A DNA stretch of 64,000 nt from Lantana camara (GCA_037501455.1 CM074858.1:89874501-89938500); one strand, 5' to 3'. Positions 1-11,003 are shown, counted from the stretch's first letter. A program made the numbers and translations. Notes: a model not told the origin generated them from the letters alone.

Positions 1-460
1 ATAGAAAGTGAAAATATATCTTTTTTTTTTTTTTATAAGAGTATCAATGCTGATTCTCAATTATCTATTTATTTATAAGTACATATACTTATTTATTACT
101 GAGCAATCCGTTTATTTTGTGCTTTTTAACTTTTTTACGGCATGAACTCTTAATGCATGATAAGATCAACAAATGTATACATTCTGCAATTCAATTAACC
201 ATAGGTTGCAAATGTGGTGAATTGACAATATTTATTTGAATACAAGAATCATAAATCCACAAATCCGTTGTTAAATCAATATCATGTCATCCTTTTTTAT
301 TTTGCAATTTTATTTTTATGTTAGGTTGAAAATTTTTAATATCAGGCTATCAGCACTAACTTTTCGTATAATTGTTTGTTTATTTCATTTGTCAATGTTT
401 ATCATTATAGTTAATTTTTACGATGAGCCGAGGTCCATTGTCATCCCATTGGGCATTGGG
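1..460. other. AT-rich flank, no gene recognised
   Basis: This stretch is AT-rich and has no coding similarity that I recognise; short open frames here look like chance. Its only supported feature is the TTGGG at 456-460, the left target-site duplication of the Copia element that follows. Confidence 0.6.
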
Positions 461-890
461 TGTTGGATTTTCTATTTAGTGGTCTCACATATTTAATTAA
501 ATTGTACATAGGCTATTTCATAATACGAGCTCAATTGAGTGATCTACTTAGGATTTATTTAATTATATGGGCTTATAGAAATATTGGTTGAAGTATGGGT
601 TTATTATGTGTAGAAACCCATGGACACTTAATTATGATTGATGGGCCCATAATTAAGGTGCCCTACTTTTGGTTGTATATTAGGGTTGTGGTCCCTAAGT
701 CAGATACGTTCCTTGTCTTCTTTTCTGCCCCATCCCAGAAAGAATAGAATTGACGGCGTATCAAGGCTTAGAAGACCTCAACCTTGGATTGCTGGTCGAT
801 TAAGGATTGCAATGGATCAAGGTACGCTTCCGCTTGTGTGTTCTCGATGATTTCGACATGTTTGTTTCGGTTTAGGGACTTTTCCCTACA
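461..890 (+). repeat. Cop1 5' LTR (430 bp)
   Basis: This is a direct repeat of 8876-9306, starting TG and ending CA, and is followed two bases later by the primer binding site. A TATA-like stretch (GTATATTA) lies near 675, which would place the transcription start in the middle of the LTR. Confidence 0.95.
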
Positions 891-892
891 AG

Positions 893-905
893 TGGTATCA
901 GAGCC
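893..905 (+). promoter_or_regulatory. Primer binding site, initiator tRNA-Met type
   Basis: TGGTATCAGAGCC begins two bases after the 5' LTR. It is the standard plant primer site matching the 3' end of initiator tRNA-Met, from which minus-strand cDNA starts. Confidence 0.93.
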
Positions 906-2007
906 ACTCTCATGTCGAAGGATTGAGATTTATTTTCGATTGATAACAAATAGATCGAAAATTGTATGTGATTATTCAGTAAATTGAGATTTATTTCTCT
1001 GTGTGGCCGTTCAATTGTATAATTGATTGAATCGGGTTGGTTGATATTCATATCTTCGTTGCCGTAATATGTGAAATATTACATGGATTTGTTTTGTTAA
1101 TTATGATTACTAATAAACTGCAGTCGACGCCTTATGGTAATTATGGTTTGTTGTTCTGAATATATGAATTGATACATGTATCGAGATGCGTGAAATCTGC
1201 CATATGTGATCCTTAGTGATGAAACATACCCTTATAATCATGTGATAGATATATGGCCTGCAATATGTATAGGTACGTGTATGTTCTGGAGAATCACCAC
1301 ATTGATATTCATTAAGGCCACATAATTATGTATATATTGATATGATGGTGGGACTTTTATATCTTTTGATATGCGTGCAAGACCATTGAAGTGAAATTGG
1401 TTTTGGAATTCATGTTGCTGTAAGTATCTATGCATGATGGTTTTCGGCAATTCCCTTGTTGTCCATCTGTTATTGATTCGGAATTTATTTCATATTTTTA
1501 TATATGCTCAGTTTCAATATTTGGCGATAAGGTATGTCAAGTGCATGTTCACGTTCAGTTTATATGCAATTATGTTTCGGTAAATTATGAAAATTAATTA
1601 GATTGAACTAATATGTTGCCAAAGTAACCTCTATTAGGTAAGATTTAATTAATTTTCGTTAATTAAGTTATTCTTGTTATCTATGCGAAATAATCGGCCC
1701 AAAGGAAGATTATTTTGGCCAGATAATGATAGTCATGAATATGTGATATATTTGGTGTATACATGCTTACAATGTGTCGGTCCAAAGAAAGACATATTGT
1801 AAGACCGTTTTTTAGTTATCAATATTTTGACTATGTATAAGAGTACCACTTACAAATTATTATTTTTGTCCAAAGACTAAATAATAATGTTGTACTAGGT
1901 ATCTTGAGATGGGCCCACCAGTGTATATATATTGTGATATTTGGTTTAGCTTTATATATGCACGCTTCTATGTTTAAATTAATTGTGAGCATATTATTTC
2001 TTTTATA
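906..2007 (+). other. Cop1 untranslated leader with structured hairpins
   Basis: This 1.1-kb non-coding leader lies between the primer site and gag. It holds three strong stem-loops at 1688-1715, 1766-1803 and 1852-1893, whose stems differ in sequence but whose loops share (G/T)CCAAAG. A weaker candidate lies at 1615-1628. In retroelements this region usually holds packaging and dimerisation signals, so these hairpins are candidates for that role (inference). No conserved short ORF is evident. Confidence 0.75.
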
Positions 2008-3046
2008 GTGTCTTCCATATCTGCAAACTTGAACAACATCCCTGAACTCAACGGTTCAAACTTCAAGCAATAGAAAGAGCATGTTATGATTATGCTTGGT
2101 TGTGCGGATCTCGACCATGCATTAAGGTTTGATCGCCCCGCGGATCTCACTGATACTAGCACTGCTGTACAGAGATCCGCATACGAGAAGTGGGAGCGAT
2201 CAAATCGCATGAGTTTGATGATCATGAGGCGCTCAATTCCAGAAGCCAGAAGGGGTGGTATTCCTGATGAAGAAAATGCCAAAAGTTTCCTTAACCAAAT
2301 AGCAAACCGATTCAAAACTAATGAAAAGGTTGAGACCAGCACTGCTCTAAGTAAGCTGGTTTCTATGAGGTATAAAGGTAAAGGAAACATAAGGGAGTAC
2401 ATTATGGAGATGTCTAATCTTGTGACAAGACTTAAGGGCTTAAAGCTTGAGGTGTCGGATGACATACTTGTGCACTTGGTCTTGATCTCACTTCCTGCAC
2501 AATTCAATCCATTTAAAATCTCCTATAATACTCAAAAGGAGAAATGGACTCTAAATGAGTTCATAGCTCAATGTGTGCAAGAAGAGGAGAGACTGAAACA
2601 AGATAGGACTCAAAGTGCTCATTTGGCTATGACTTCTAAGGTTAGGACTACCACCAATAAGAGAAAAAGGAATAAGGATAAGGAAACTGCAGAATTAGGG
2701 ACAACCCAACCTAAGGTGCAAAACAAACAGAATTCGGTTATTTCCTGTTACTTTTGCAAGAAGCCTGATCACATAAAGAAGGATTGTCCCAAATACGCCT
2801 CCTGGCGTGAAAAGAAAGGTAAACTTCTCAACTTTGTTTGTTCAGAAGTTAATTTGACTTTAGTACCTCGTGACACTTGGTGGATAGATACGGGTGCAAC
2901 TACTCACATAAGTGTCACAATGCAGGATTGCCTAAGGTGCCGAGTACCAACTGATGCTGAAAGATACATCTATGTGGGGAATGGCAATAAAGCTTTAGTA
3001 GAAGCTATTGGTGTTTTTAGAATTCATTTAGATACTGGTTTTTTAT
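2008..3046 (+). pseudogene. Cop1 gag-protease, degenerate
   Basis: The frame shows a Copia Gag ending in a zinc knuckle (CYFCKKPDHIKKDC, about 2749-2790) that binds RNA. A retropepsin follows with the motif WWIDTGATTH near 2878-2910, so the catalytic DTG is present. The likely start is at 2008, where GTG stands where an ATG would be expected and the downstream residues (SSISANLNNIPELNGSNFK) fit a Copia Gag start. An in-frame TAG at 2071-2073 sits where a tryptophan would be expected in 'FKxWKEHV'. The first in-frame ATG after that is 2086. Near 3040-3050 a one-base shift, probably in a T run, moves the rest into another frame. No working polyprotein can be made. Confidence 0.88.
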
Positions 3047-4072
3047 TTGAATTTGGAAGAAACTTTCGTTGTACCGTCATTTAGACGGAACTTGGTTTCT
3101 ATTTCTTGTTTGGACAAATCTGGATATTCTTGTTCATTTGGGAATGGAAGCTGTGTTTTTTCTTTAAATTCAAATGTTATTGGTACTGGTACTCTAATTG
3201 ATAATTTGTATAAATTGAACACTAAGGCTTCAACTGATATTGAAAATCTGCATTCAAGTAACTTTGGTACTAAACGTAAGTTAACAAATGAGAATTCATC
3301 AATGTTGTGGCATAAGCGTTTAGGACATATCTTTGAAAAGAGAATACAGAGGCTTATATCACAAGGAATTCTTGATTCCCTTGATTTTACAGACTTTAAA
3401 AATCTGTATAGAATGTATAAAGGGAAAACAAACAAATATGAGGAAATTAGGTGCCAATAGGAGTAAAGAACCTTTAGAGTTGATACATACAGACATTTGT
3501 GGTCCATTCCCTATAGCTTCTTGGAATGGACAACGATACTTTATCAACTTTATTGATGATTACTCTCGTTATGGATATTTGTACCTAATTCATGAGAAGT
3601 CACAGTCTTTGGACGTGTTTAAGGCTTTCAAAGCCGAAGTTGAGAATCAACTAGGCAAGAAAATTAAAGCTGTCAGATCTGACCGTGGTGGAGAATATTA
3701 TGGCAGATATGACTGATCCGGTGAACAACGTCCAGGACCCTTCGCCAAATACTTAAGTGAGTGCGGGATTGTACCTCAGTACACCATGCCGGGGAGTCCA
3801 AACCAAAATGGTGTTTCTGAGAGACGAAACCGAACTCTTAAGGATATGGTAAGAAGTATGATTAATCATTCTTCATTGCCAGAATCACTTTGGGGCGAAG
3901 CACTAAAGACTGCAGTTTATATTTTAAATCGAGTTCCAAGCAAAGTAGTAGACAAAACCCCGTACGAGTTGTGGACAGGCAAGAAGCTTAGCATTAGGCA
4001 CTTGCATGTCTGGGGATGTCCAGCTGAAGCTAGGCCCTATAAGCCTAACGAAAGGAAATTGGATTCAAGAAC
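3047..4072 (+). pseudogene. Cop1 integrase (N-terminal zinc region and catalytic core), interrupted
   Basis: After the frameshift the protein continues with a GAG-pre-integrase region containing MLWHKRLGHI, the HxxxxH half of the zinc site. A second shift near 3440 leads into the catalytic core. The core shows HTDICGPF (first Asp), AVRSDRGGEYYG (second Asp) and [11 protein letters not shown] (Glu), so the DDE triad is retained. A TGA at 3714-3716 breaks the core. The frame then runs to LDSRT, where a Gypsy solo LTR is inserted. The matching continuation (ISCYFVGYSERSRGFKFYDP) resumes at about 6562, which confirms the insertion point. Confidence 0.9.
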
Positions 4073-6556
4073 TGTAGCACCCCTTACACGTGGAGGTGCC
4101 ACACCCCCGCACTATAGCCTCAATCCACGTATGAAATGGGTAATCCATACATAAATCAAAGCTATAGCGAACGGGTGACAATGCAATACCAACAAGCTAG
4201 GCGGGAACTAAACTATACATGCAATAAAAGGTAGCGGAAGCACCGAATCATTCATCAGTAAGAGTAACATGTATCTATCAATACATTATCATCTCTTGCA
4301 AAATATACATATCCATCATATGCTAGTAATGTTCTGAACATGATACCAAAAGTTCTATACACAAGATGAAATGCTAGACTCAGCGGAATGCAACCTGACT
4401 CGACTCCCGCCTAGCACGCGACCGCTATCAAGTACCTGAAAGGTGGGGTGTCAGTCCATGGAAGACTGAGTGAAGCAGTAAATAAATGTGTAACACAAAT
4501 AACATGCACGTTGTGATCCCGGGTAATGTTTAACTATAAAATAAAAGAAGTTCAAAGTATAACGTTCATCGCCCGAGATTACAACTATCAAGTTCATTAA
4601 TTAAAAGTCGTTTCATTGATACGTGACCCTGGCGAGTGAGGGCTTCTCCAACCTTACTCCAATAGTGAATCATTACCAGCTAGTTATGATATCATGTGAT
4701 CAAGCAATTCAGTTAAGGTGTACACGTAGTCAATTCATGAACTCCTTCACTCCGGGTGATGGTGGGTTTGCAAAGCCCTATCCATCCAGTCTACGCACGT
4801 CAGGAACATGACTCCCACGTGCGGGATTCCTTCCTCCACCAACCTCCTGGTGGATTCAGGGGTCATCCCAGTGTTGAGGGGTGTGTATAGAGCTACCCGT
4901 CAGCCCGATGCTTTCCCGGTTGACTCGTACACGTACCCTCGGGCCCAATGTGCTATCATGCTACTCGCCACTAAACAATCAATATAGCTCAATACATGCA
5001 TTGCTTTGCATGATCGTGCTATTAATCGAACCACATGCATTGCTTTGCATGAGTCCGATTTGCTTAAAACTGTTTTAACCGTTTAGAAAGAGTTTAAGAA
5101 AATAAGTAAACACGATTTTGGCTTTGAAAGTTCACATACGGTTTGAGGGTGTTATACTATTATTCACTAAACCTCACCTTTCTTGTGAAATGCAACAAGG
5201 ATACGTTCTAGGGAGCTTGTCCCTCGTTCACGACCTCGTGACCTGTGCAAACACGACGTGTGTACATGAGACATGCCCTAAAATGACCAAAATGTGACGA
5301 ACGGCCAAAATATATCGAGACGAGCATGAAAATGCAATGTGGTATAATAACTTTTCGTTTCACATCATATTAACACATATTATAGCAATTCGGGGTCAAA
5401 GAAGTCGTCGGGTCGAGGGGTTAATTTCGTAATTTTGTGCAGAATATTTTGTTCTGCATCACAGGTGGGAACGACCGTTCCCGTTCCCTTTGTAAAATGG
5501 GAACGGTCGTTCCCAAGAGTTCCCCAAAACGTGCCCGCGTTTTCCCCCTTTTAAAACGCGCCTCATGGGAACGGCCCTTCCGGCTCCAAGGCCAAAATGG
5601 GAACGGCCGTTCCCGTAGTCGGCCGCCTAATTTTGAAAAGGAATGGGAACGGTCGTTCCCGCAAAGCCTTAAGGATGGGAACGGTCGTTCCCAGTCTCTG
5701 TAATTGAAAAACAGAGGCAGAAACAGGGGAAGCTCTCGGGAAGAAAGCAACAAAACCACAAACACCCAATTTTGATCCCCAAATACTATAATTTGTGGAA
5801 ATATGATGCATACACATTCATGAAGTAATAATATAACCTTGGACACTTAAAACCATGAACTATCATCACATATTCATGCTTCAAACTCATGATCAACTCT
5901 TGAACATTCTTGCCAAATATCCAATTATTTCATGAATAAACCATGTTATAATTCATGATATGATCATTTAATCATGCTTCCAATTCTATTTCAATCATAT
6001 AGCATATATCACTCAAACCCTAACCTATTCAAATATGATCAAAATCATCAATTCCATGCAACCAACCTTGAAAATGAAAGAAATGGAGAAAGTAGATGAT
6101 GATGATGATCTCTCCTAAATTTCTTGCAAGCTTTCTTGAAATCTTGATGATTGATGAGAAAATCACTTCCTCCTCCTCTTCTTGAAATACCGAGAGAGAG
6201 ATGGATATATTTTGGCAATTGTTGGATGAAATGAGCTCATGGAAGCTCATGGAAAGGTTAATACATGATTCATCCATTTTTGAAAATTGTGAAATATACT
6301 AATTTGCCACTTAATCCTCTAGCTTATAAAAGTACGCAATTGAGTATACTTAGTTTTAAAATATGATCAATTCGGTCCTAAAAGTCCATGCAATTAAGTC
6401 CCTAGAGTTTTGGAAAATATTTTACTGGGGACAATTTGGTAATTTGAAATGTTCTCGGCAATTATTTCATGCAATAAATATTTTTCATTATAAAATAAAT
6501 TTCAAAATTTACTATAATAACCGAAAATTATGATTAATAAAATTTGGGGCGTTACA
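4073..6556 (-). mobile_element. Long-LTR Gypsy solo LTR (2.5 kb) inside Cop1 integrase
   Basis: The insert begins TGTAGCACC and ends GGGCGTTACA and is flanked by AGAAC (4068-4072 and 6557-6561). Its ends are the reverse complement of the LTR ends of the element at 26302-36350 (TGTAACGCC...GGTGCTACA), so it is a minus-strand solo LTR of a related family. Such LTRs of 2.5-3.5 kb with these ends resemble Del/Tekay-type Gypsy elements (family assignment inferred). It has no coding capacity. It contains a GGGAACGGTCGTTCCC palindrome array at 5467-5692 and two copies of CATGCATTGCTTTGCATG near 4995-5052. Confidence 0.9.
5467..5692. repeat. Array of six GGGAAC-GTTCCC palindromes
   Basis: Units lie at 5467-5482, 5499-5514, 5567-5582, 5599-5614, 5645-5660 and 5677-5692. 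Five are perfect 16-bp palindromes or have one central difference (GGGAACGGTCGTTCCC, ...GACC..., ...GGCC...). The third is imperfect. Spacing is 32-68 bp. Confidence 0.9.
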
Positions 6557-6561
6557 AGAAC

Positions 6562-7111
6562 AATTAGCTGCTACTTTGTAGGTTACTCGGAAAGGTCGAG
6601 GGGATTTAAGTTTTATGACCCCTCAAACAAGTCCTTTTTCGAAACGGGAAATGCCAAATTCATTGAGGATGTTGATTACAGTGGGAGGGATCGAATTGGA
6701 AAGATTGTGTTTGACGAGGAATGTGTTAACATTCCCACTATAGTTGCAGCTGAGAATGATTGGATAAATATTCCTATCACTCCTCAACCTGTGAATCAAG
6801 TAAATTCAGAAAACACAATCACATTTGGGATTCCTACTGAATCAGTTACGGGTCCATCATTGACTCAAAATAATGAGTTAGGACCCACTGAATCAGATCC
6901 AGAACCATCATCTATTCAAAATGATGCACCACAACAACCTCAAAATGAAGTGCCTATACGGAGGTCCACTAGAGAAAAGAGGAAAGCGATTTCAGATGAC
7001 TATGTCGTTTACCTCCATGAACATGAATTTGATATGGGATTGCAAGATGATCCTACATCTTTCAATCAAGTAAAGTTATGTTCGAACTCTAATGATGGAT
7101 CAAAGCCATGA
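6562..7111 (+). pseudogene. Cop1 integrase C-terminal region and linker to RT
   Basis: This continues the interrupted polyprotein after the solo LTR. It opens with ISCYFVGYSERSRGFKFYDP, the conserved region after the Copia integrase core. A low-complexity Asn/Pro/Gln-rich linker and RRSTREKRK follow, typical of the segment before RT. The frame ends with a stop after a shift near 7075. The RT frame overlaps from 7108. Confidence 0.88.
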
Positions 7112-8048
7112 ATGAAGAGATGAAATCTATGATGGACAATGACGTTTGGGATCTTGTCGAGTTACCACAAGGAGTAAAACCAATTGGTTGTAAATGGATT
7201 TTTAAAACCAAACGGGATTCAAATGGTAACATCGAAAGATATAAAGCACGTCTTGTTGCCAAGGGCTTCACTCAAAAGGAAGGCATTGATTTTAAAGAGA
7301 CTTTCTCTCCAGTTTCATCGAAAGACTCTTTTAGAATCATTATGGCACTTGTAGCTCATTATGATTTAGAGCTCCATCAAATGGACGTAAAGACAGCGTT
7401 TCTCAATGGAGACATTGAAGAAACTATATACATGGTGCAACCGGAGAACTTTGAGTCCAAAGATTCAAAGCACCTAGTATGTAAACTAAAGAAGTCCATT
7501 TATGGTCTAAAGCAGGCATCCCGTCAGTGGTACCGGAAATTTGATAAGGTGATTTCCTCTTTTGGTTTTAAGGAAAACACTGTTGACCAATGCATATATC
7601 TCAAGGTCAGTGGGAGCAAATTTATTATCCTGGTGTTGTACGTAGATGATATTCTACTAGCAAGCAACGATATAAGCTTATTGCGTGAAACCAAGAAATT
7701 TCTGTCAAGTAAATTTGAGATGAAAGATCTTGGGAGGCTTCATATGTTCTGGGTATACAGATCCATCGGGATCGTTTCGAAGGTATACTTGGCTTATCGC
7801 AAAAGGCCTATATCGATAAGGTGTTGAGCCGTTTTGGCATGCAGAAATGTGCACCAGGGGACACACCTGTGTCAAAAGGTGATAAATTTAGCTTGTTCCA
7901 ATGTCCTAAGACGGACCTAGAGAAGAAAGAGATGGAGAAATTCCCTTATGCTTCTGTAGTAGGGAGCCTCATGTATGCTCAAGTGTGTACACGTCCGGAT
8001 TTAGCGTACATAGTGGGGTGGTTATTCAGATATCTAGTAGGGACATGA
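7108..8048 (+). pseudogene. Cop1 reverse transcriptase
   Basis: A long frame from 7108 to 7827 carries the Copia RT blocks in order: GCKWIFKTKRDSNGNIERYK, KARLVAKGFTQKEGIDF, DVKTAFLNGDIEE, YGLKQASRQWY and the catalytic YVDDILLAS near 7640. The YVDD motif is intact. A frameshift near 7750 then moves the rest (SRFGMQKCAPGDTPVSKGD through PYASVVGSLMYAQVCTRPD) into the frame 7821-8048. It would copy element RNA into cDNA, but the frame is broken. Confidence 0.92.
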
Positions 8049-8410
8049 GGTATCTACAAAAGACTAAGGATTACAGGCTCACTTATCAAAGTTCGAATCA
8101 GGGGATATGACTCTGAAATTTTATCGCTGGGCTGCAAATTGTCAATAGCGTTGAAAGGCTATTGAGAATTAATTGTGATAATAAGGTTGCAGAGTTACAT
8201 TCAAAGAACAACCGGAGTTCATCTAAATCTGAACATATAGATATTAAGTATCTGGTTGTGAAAGAAAGAGTTCAGAGTCTTCAAGTGTCAATAGAGCATA
8301 TAAGTACAAACTCAATGCTAGCAGATCCACTCACTAAGGGGTTGCCACCTAAAGTGTTTCATGAACATGTGGCTCATATTGGTGTCATCAAACTAGATGA
8401 TATGTCTTAG
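8049..8410 (+). pseudogene. Cop1 RNase H remnant, catalytic core deleted
   Basis: The C-terminal part of the Copia RNase H is readable at 8162-8410 (INCDNKVAELHSKNNRSSSKSEHIDIKY...ADPLTKGLPPKVFHEHV). The expected preceding segment with the D-A-D/W-A-G and E-A-E catalytic motifs is missing between about 8100 and 8165. A deletion of roughly 200 bp has therefore removed most catalytic residues. Confidence 0.85.
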
Positions 8411-8875
8411 TGGTGTGAGTTTGTGTTTTCTGTTTTGCTTATTGACATGTTTTATGTTCTGTACAGACTAAGGTTTTATGAGACAAATAAAGTTTTATTT
8501 GATTGAATACTCTGATAATAAGGATTTTGGCTTTCTATTGCGGTTTTGCATTAAGTATTTGAAAGTGCTTTGGGACTCTTTTGAGTCATAAGGTAGGACC
8601 AGTTGGAAATAGGCATGACCAAGATCACATTACATGTAATTTCCATGCTACATGCCATACTTTTGATCTATGTCATTGATTGTGTTAATATTGTGACCAT
8701 TGTTCGGTTTAGTTACGAATTGTGTAACGAAAGCTGCTTTGATCCTATAATAACATAATTGATGGACCAGATTGTTTGGAAATATTTCGAAAGTAGAGAT
8801 AGCATAAGGTTGCGCGCACTAAGGTTTAAAACTATGTACAATTATTTGGAACCATATGTGGACCAAGTGGGAGAT
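8411..8875 (+). other. Cop1 3' untranslated region with polypurine tract
   Basis: No coding sequence is seen. AAGTGGGAGA at about 8865-8874, immediately before the 3' LTR, is the polypurine tract that primes plus-strand synthesis. Confidence 0.85.
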
Positions 8876-9306
8876 TGTTGGATTTTCTATTTAGTGGTCT
8901 TCACATATTTAATTAAATTGTACATAGGCTATCTCATAATACGAGCCCAATTGAGTGATCTACTTAGGATTTATTTAATTATATGGGCTTATAGAAATAT
9001 TGGTTGAAGTATGGGTTTATTATGTGTAGAAACCCATGGACACTTAATTATGATTGATGGGCCCATAATTAAGGTGCCCTACTTTTGGTTGTATATTAGG
9101 GTTGTGGTCCCTAAGTCAGATACGTTCCTTGTCTTCTTTTCTGCCCCATCCCAGAAAGAATAGAATTGACGGCGTATCAAGGCTTAGAAGACCTCAACCT
9201 TGGATTGCTGGTCGATTAAGGATTGTAATGGATCAAGGTACGCTTCCGCTTGTGTGTTCTCGATGATTTCAACATGTTTGTTTCGGTTTAGGGACTTTTC
9301 CCTACA
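8876..9306 (+). repeat. Cop1 3' LTR (431 bp)
   Basis: This is a direct repeat of 461-890 with one inserted base and a few substitutions. It is followed by the right target duplication TTGGG at 9307-9311. Confidence 0.95.
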
Positions 9307-9500
9307 TTGGGTTACAAGAGTTGATACCACCCGGTTGGGTAGCTACACTAGGCTACACAACTTAAAACAAAAAATTGAAATACAAACTTAACGTATGCAA
9401 TTAATCTTCCATCTCCGACTCTTCCCATTTTTACCATAGAATTTAGCTAGCTTTCAAGATTAATTTATTCGTAATATGAATGTTATGAATATATTTAAAG

Positions 9501-9967
9501 TGATCAAATATCTCACATCGAATAATTAAAGATGTGTAGTTTAATATATAATTCTCAACAGCTAGCTTTTAGGAGTGAGTTAGGTAAAGCACATTATTCA
9601 TCATGGTGTCAGAGCAGGTCCGATTTTAGGCCTGTCTCTTCACCCCACCAAATGATTTGATTCCTAGCTTGCAGATGTTCCGATTCCTGCAATATTCTCG
9701 CTCTAATTTGTCCCGCATTTCGAGGCTCTGGGCGTGACGAGAATATGTCAAGTATCCCACATCGAAGCATCAAAGATGACGTTCCGATTCCTACAATGTT
9801 TACGCTCCAGTTTGTCCCGCATTTTGCAGCCCTGGGCTTGACGGGGGCATGTCAAGTATCCAATATCGAATAATTAAATATGTGGATTTCAATATATAAT
9901 AGCTTGGCAACTCTCCCCTCAACAACTAGGCTTTGGAGGTGAGTTAGGCCAAGCACATTATTTATCA
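9501..9967 (+). mobile_element. Probable TRIM (miniature LTR retrotransposon)
   Basis: Two related terminal repeats lie at 9501-9603 and 9850-9967. Each has the order 'cacatcg/caatatcg AATAATTAAA...GTGAGTTAGG...AGCACATTATT(C/T)ATCA', and each begins TG and ends CA. TGGTGTCAGAGC at 9605-9616 follows the first repeat and differs by one base from the tRNA-Met primer site. A G-rich tract (ACGGGGGCA) precedes the second. The 250-bp interior is non-coding and contains a 104-bp near-tandem duplication (from 9677 and from 9781). I found no clear target duplication, so the outer limits are approximate. Confidence 0.65.
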
Positions 9968-10093
9968 GAAACATTAAATAATTAACTTATTCCAGTAATA
10001 TATCTATAAAAATTAGCATCTTATAATCTGCCCGAAAATATGCCCGCAAAATTATGATCAATTTTCGTCTAACTAAAATTAATCTATCAAACT

Positions 10094-10927
10094 TGACATG
10101 GCAAAAATATTAAGCGGGCCACGTGGCATGCCTTTAGAGGGCCCACGTGGACCCAACAACACTTAGGCAAATCAAAAAAGGACACGTGGCTGCCATCCCA
10201 ACGCCACGTAGGACCATGTGGATGCCCGATGCAACGCCACATGGCAAAATGCAATTCGGGTCGATCTCAAAGAGCACGGGCACAATCATGAATGAATCGA
10301 TAAGTCATGGGCTTATGATGGCCTAGTCCACAATTCAATAAACAAAAGGACGTAGTCAATCCCACTCGGGCGTACAGACCCGATTAACCGTACATCGATC
10401 CCCAGATCTATGTCATAAGTCACCAGATAGGTCTGTACCTTAAAACACCCTTGTTGGGACACGTGCAACCTTCTCATTCCTTAGGACAAGTGTATGAGAA
10501 AGTCATTAATGCCCCTCAGTACCTGAACTTACCTAAAAGGGAAAAAGTGGTACGAAGCGCACAGTCTTGGTCGGGTCGATTATAACACACAGGCAGGTCG
10601 AGTCTGGGGCCATTAATGCCATACCTCAGTGCGTGTACTAGTGTGTTAATGGCCCAAAAACTATAAATACCCCCTCAATAAACAGGAGTTGGTAAGCATT
10701 CAATAGCATTAAAATCCATTTGCTGCTTTTATTTCTCTCACTAAAGAGTATTATACTGATTTGAGCGTTAGAGGTGCATCACCGGCTAAAACCCCTGGCT
10801 TTTTTACCCCTTAGGTGTTTAGCATTTTGCAAATCGAGAAGAGCCCACACTTATAAATTCTTATCTGATGGACCTTTGCAAGCCAGTCAGCTTAACACGT
10901 CAGTTCAACCAAGTTTTAGTAAGATCA
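10094..10927 (+). repeat. Tat 5' LTR (left end uncertain)
   Basis: The right end is set by CA at 10926-10927, three bases before the primer site. The left end is a guess at TGACATGG (10094), because the second LTR is not in the window. It holds a CACGTG cluster at 10119-10245 and a TATAAATA box at 10662-10669. Confidence 0.55.
10119..10245. promoter_or_regulatory. G-box-like CCACGTGG cluster upstream of a TATA box
   Basis: CCACGTGG occurs at 10119-10126 and 10143-10150, and ACACGTGG at 10182-10189. Variants GCCACGTAGG and GCCACATGGC lie near 10203 and 10236. The CACGTG core is the plant G-box bound by bZIP and bHLH factors. A TATAAATA box lies about 420 bp downstream, so this is a plausible LTR enhancer (inference). 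Confidence 0.6.
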
Positions 10928-10930
10928 GTT

Positions 10931-10948
10931 TGGCGCCGTCTGTGGGAA
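10931..10948 (+). promoter_or_regulatory. Tat primer binding site
   Basis: TGGCGCCGTCTGTGGGAA follows the LTR end. This motif marks Tat and Athila class Gypsy elements, in contrast to the tRNA-Met site used by the Copia elements here. Confidence 0.85.
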
Positions 10949-11003
10949 ACTTCTACTCTTTCCACTCGATCTAGCTGAAAAACTCACAACATTCAAAGCT
11001 TAA

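Larger units (their letters stand above)
461..9306 (+). mobile_element. Complete but defective Copia retrotransposon (Cop1)
   Basis: The element runs from TGTTGGATTT to CCCTACA. It has near-identical terminal repeats at 461-890 and 8876-9306 and is flanked by the 5-bp duplication TTGGG (456-460 and 9307-9311). Inside, in Copia order, are a primer site, a leader, gag, protease, integrase, RT and RNase H, then a polypurine tract. The coding region is broken by frameshifts, in-frame stops, a deletion in RNase H and a 2.5-kb Gypsy solo LTR at 4073-6556. The LTRs differ by only one indel and a few substitutions, so insertion was fairly recent on the scale of this window. The protein order (integrase before RT) is diagnostic of Copia; I cannot assign a lineage with certainty. 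Confidence 0.96.

Noticed and set aside
1974..2507. 177-residue open frame on the minus strand opposite Cop1 gag
   Set aside because: It lies antisense to a recognisable Gag and has no motif of its own.
5421..5846. Overlapping open frames on both strands around 5.4-5.8 kb
   Set aside because: They are produced by the palindrome repeats (for example repeated RPF/ERPFP text) inside a non-coding solo LTR.
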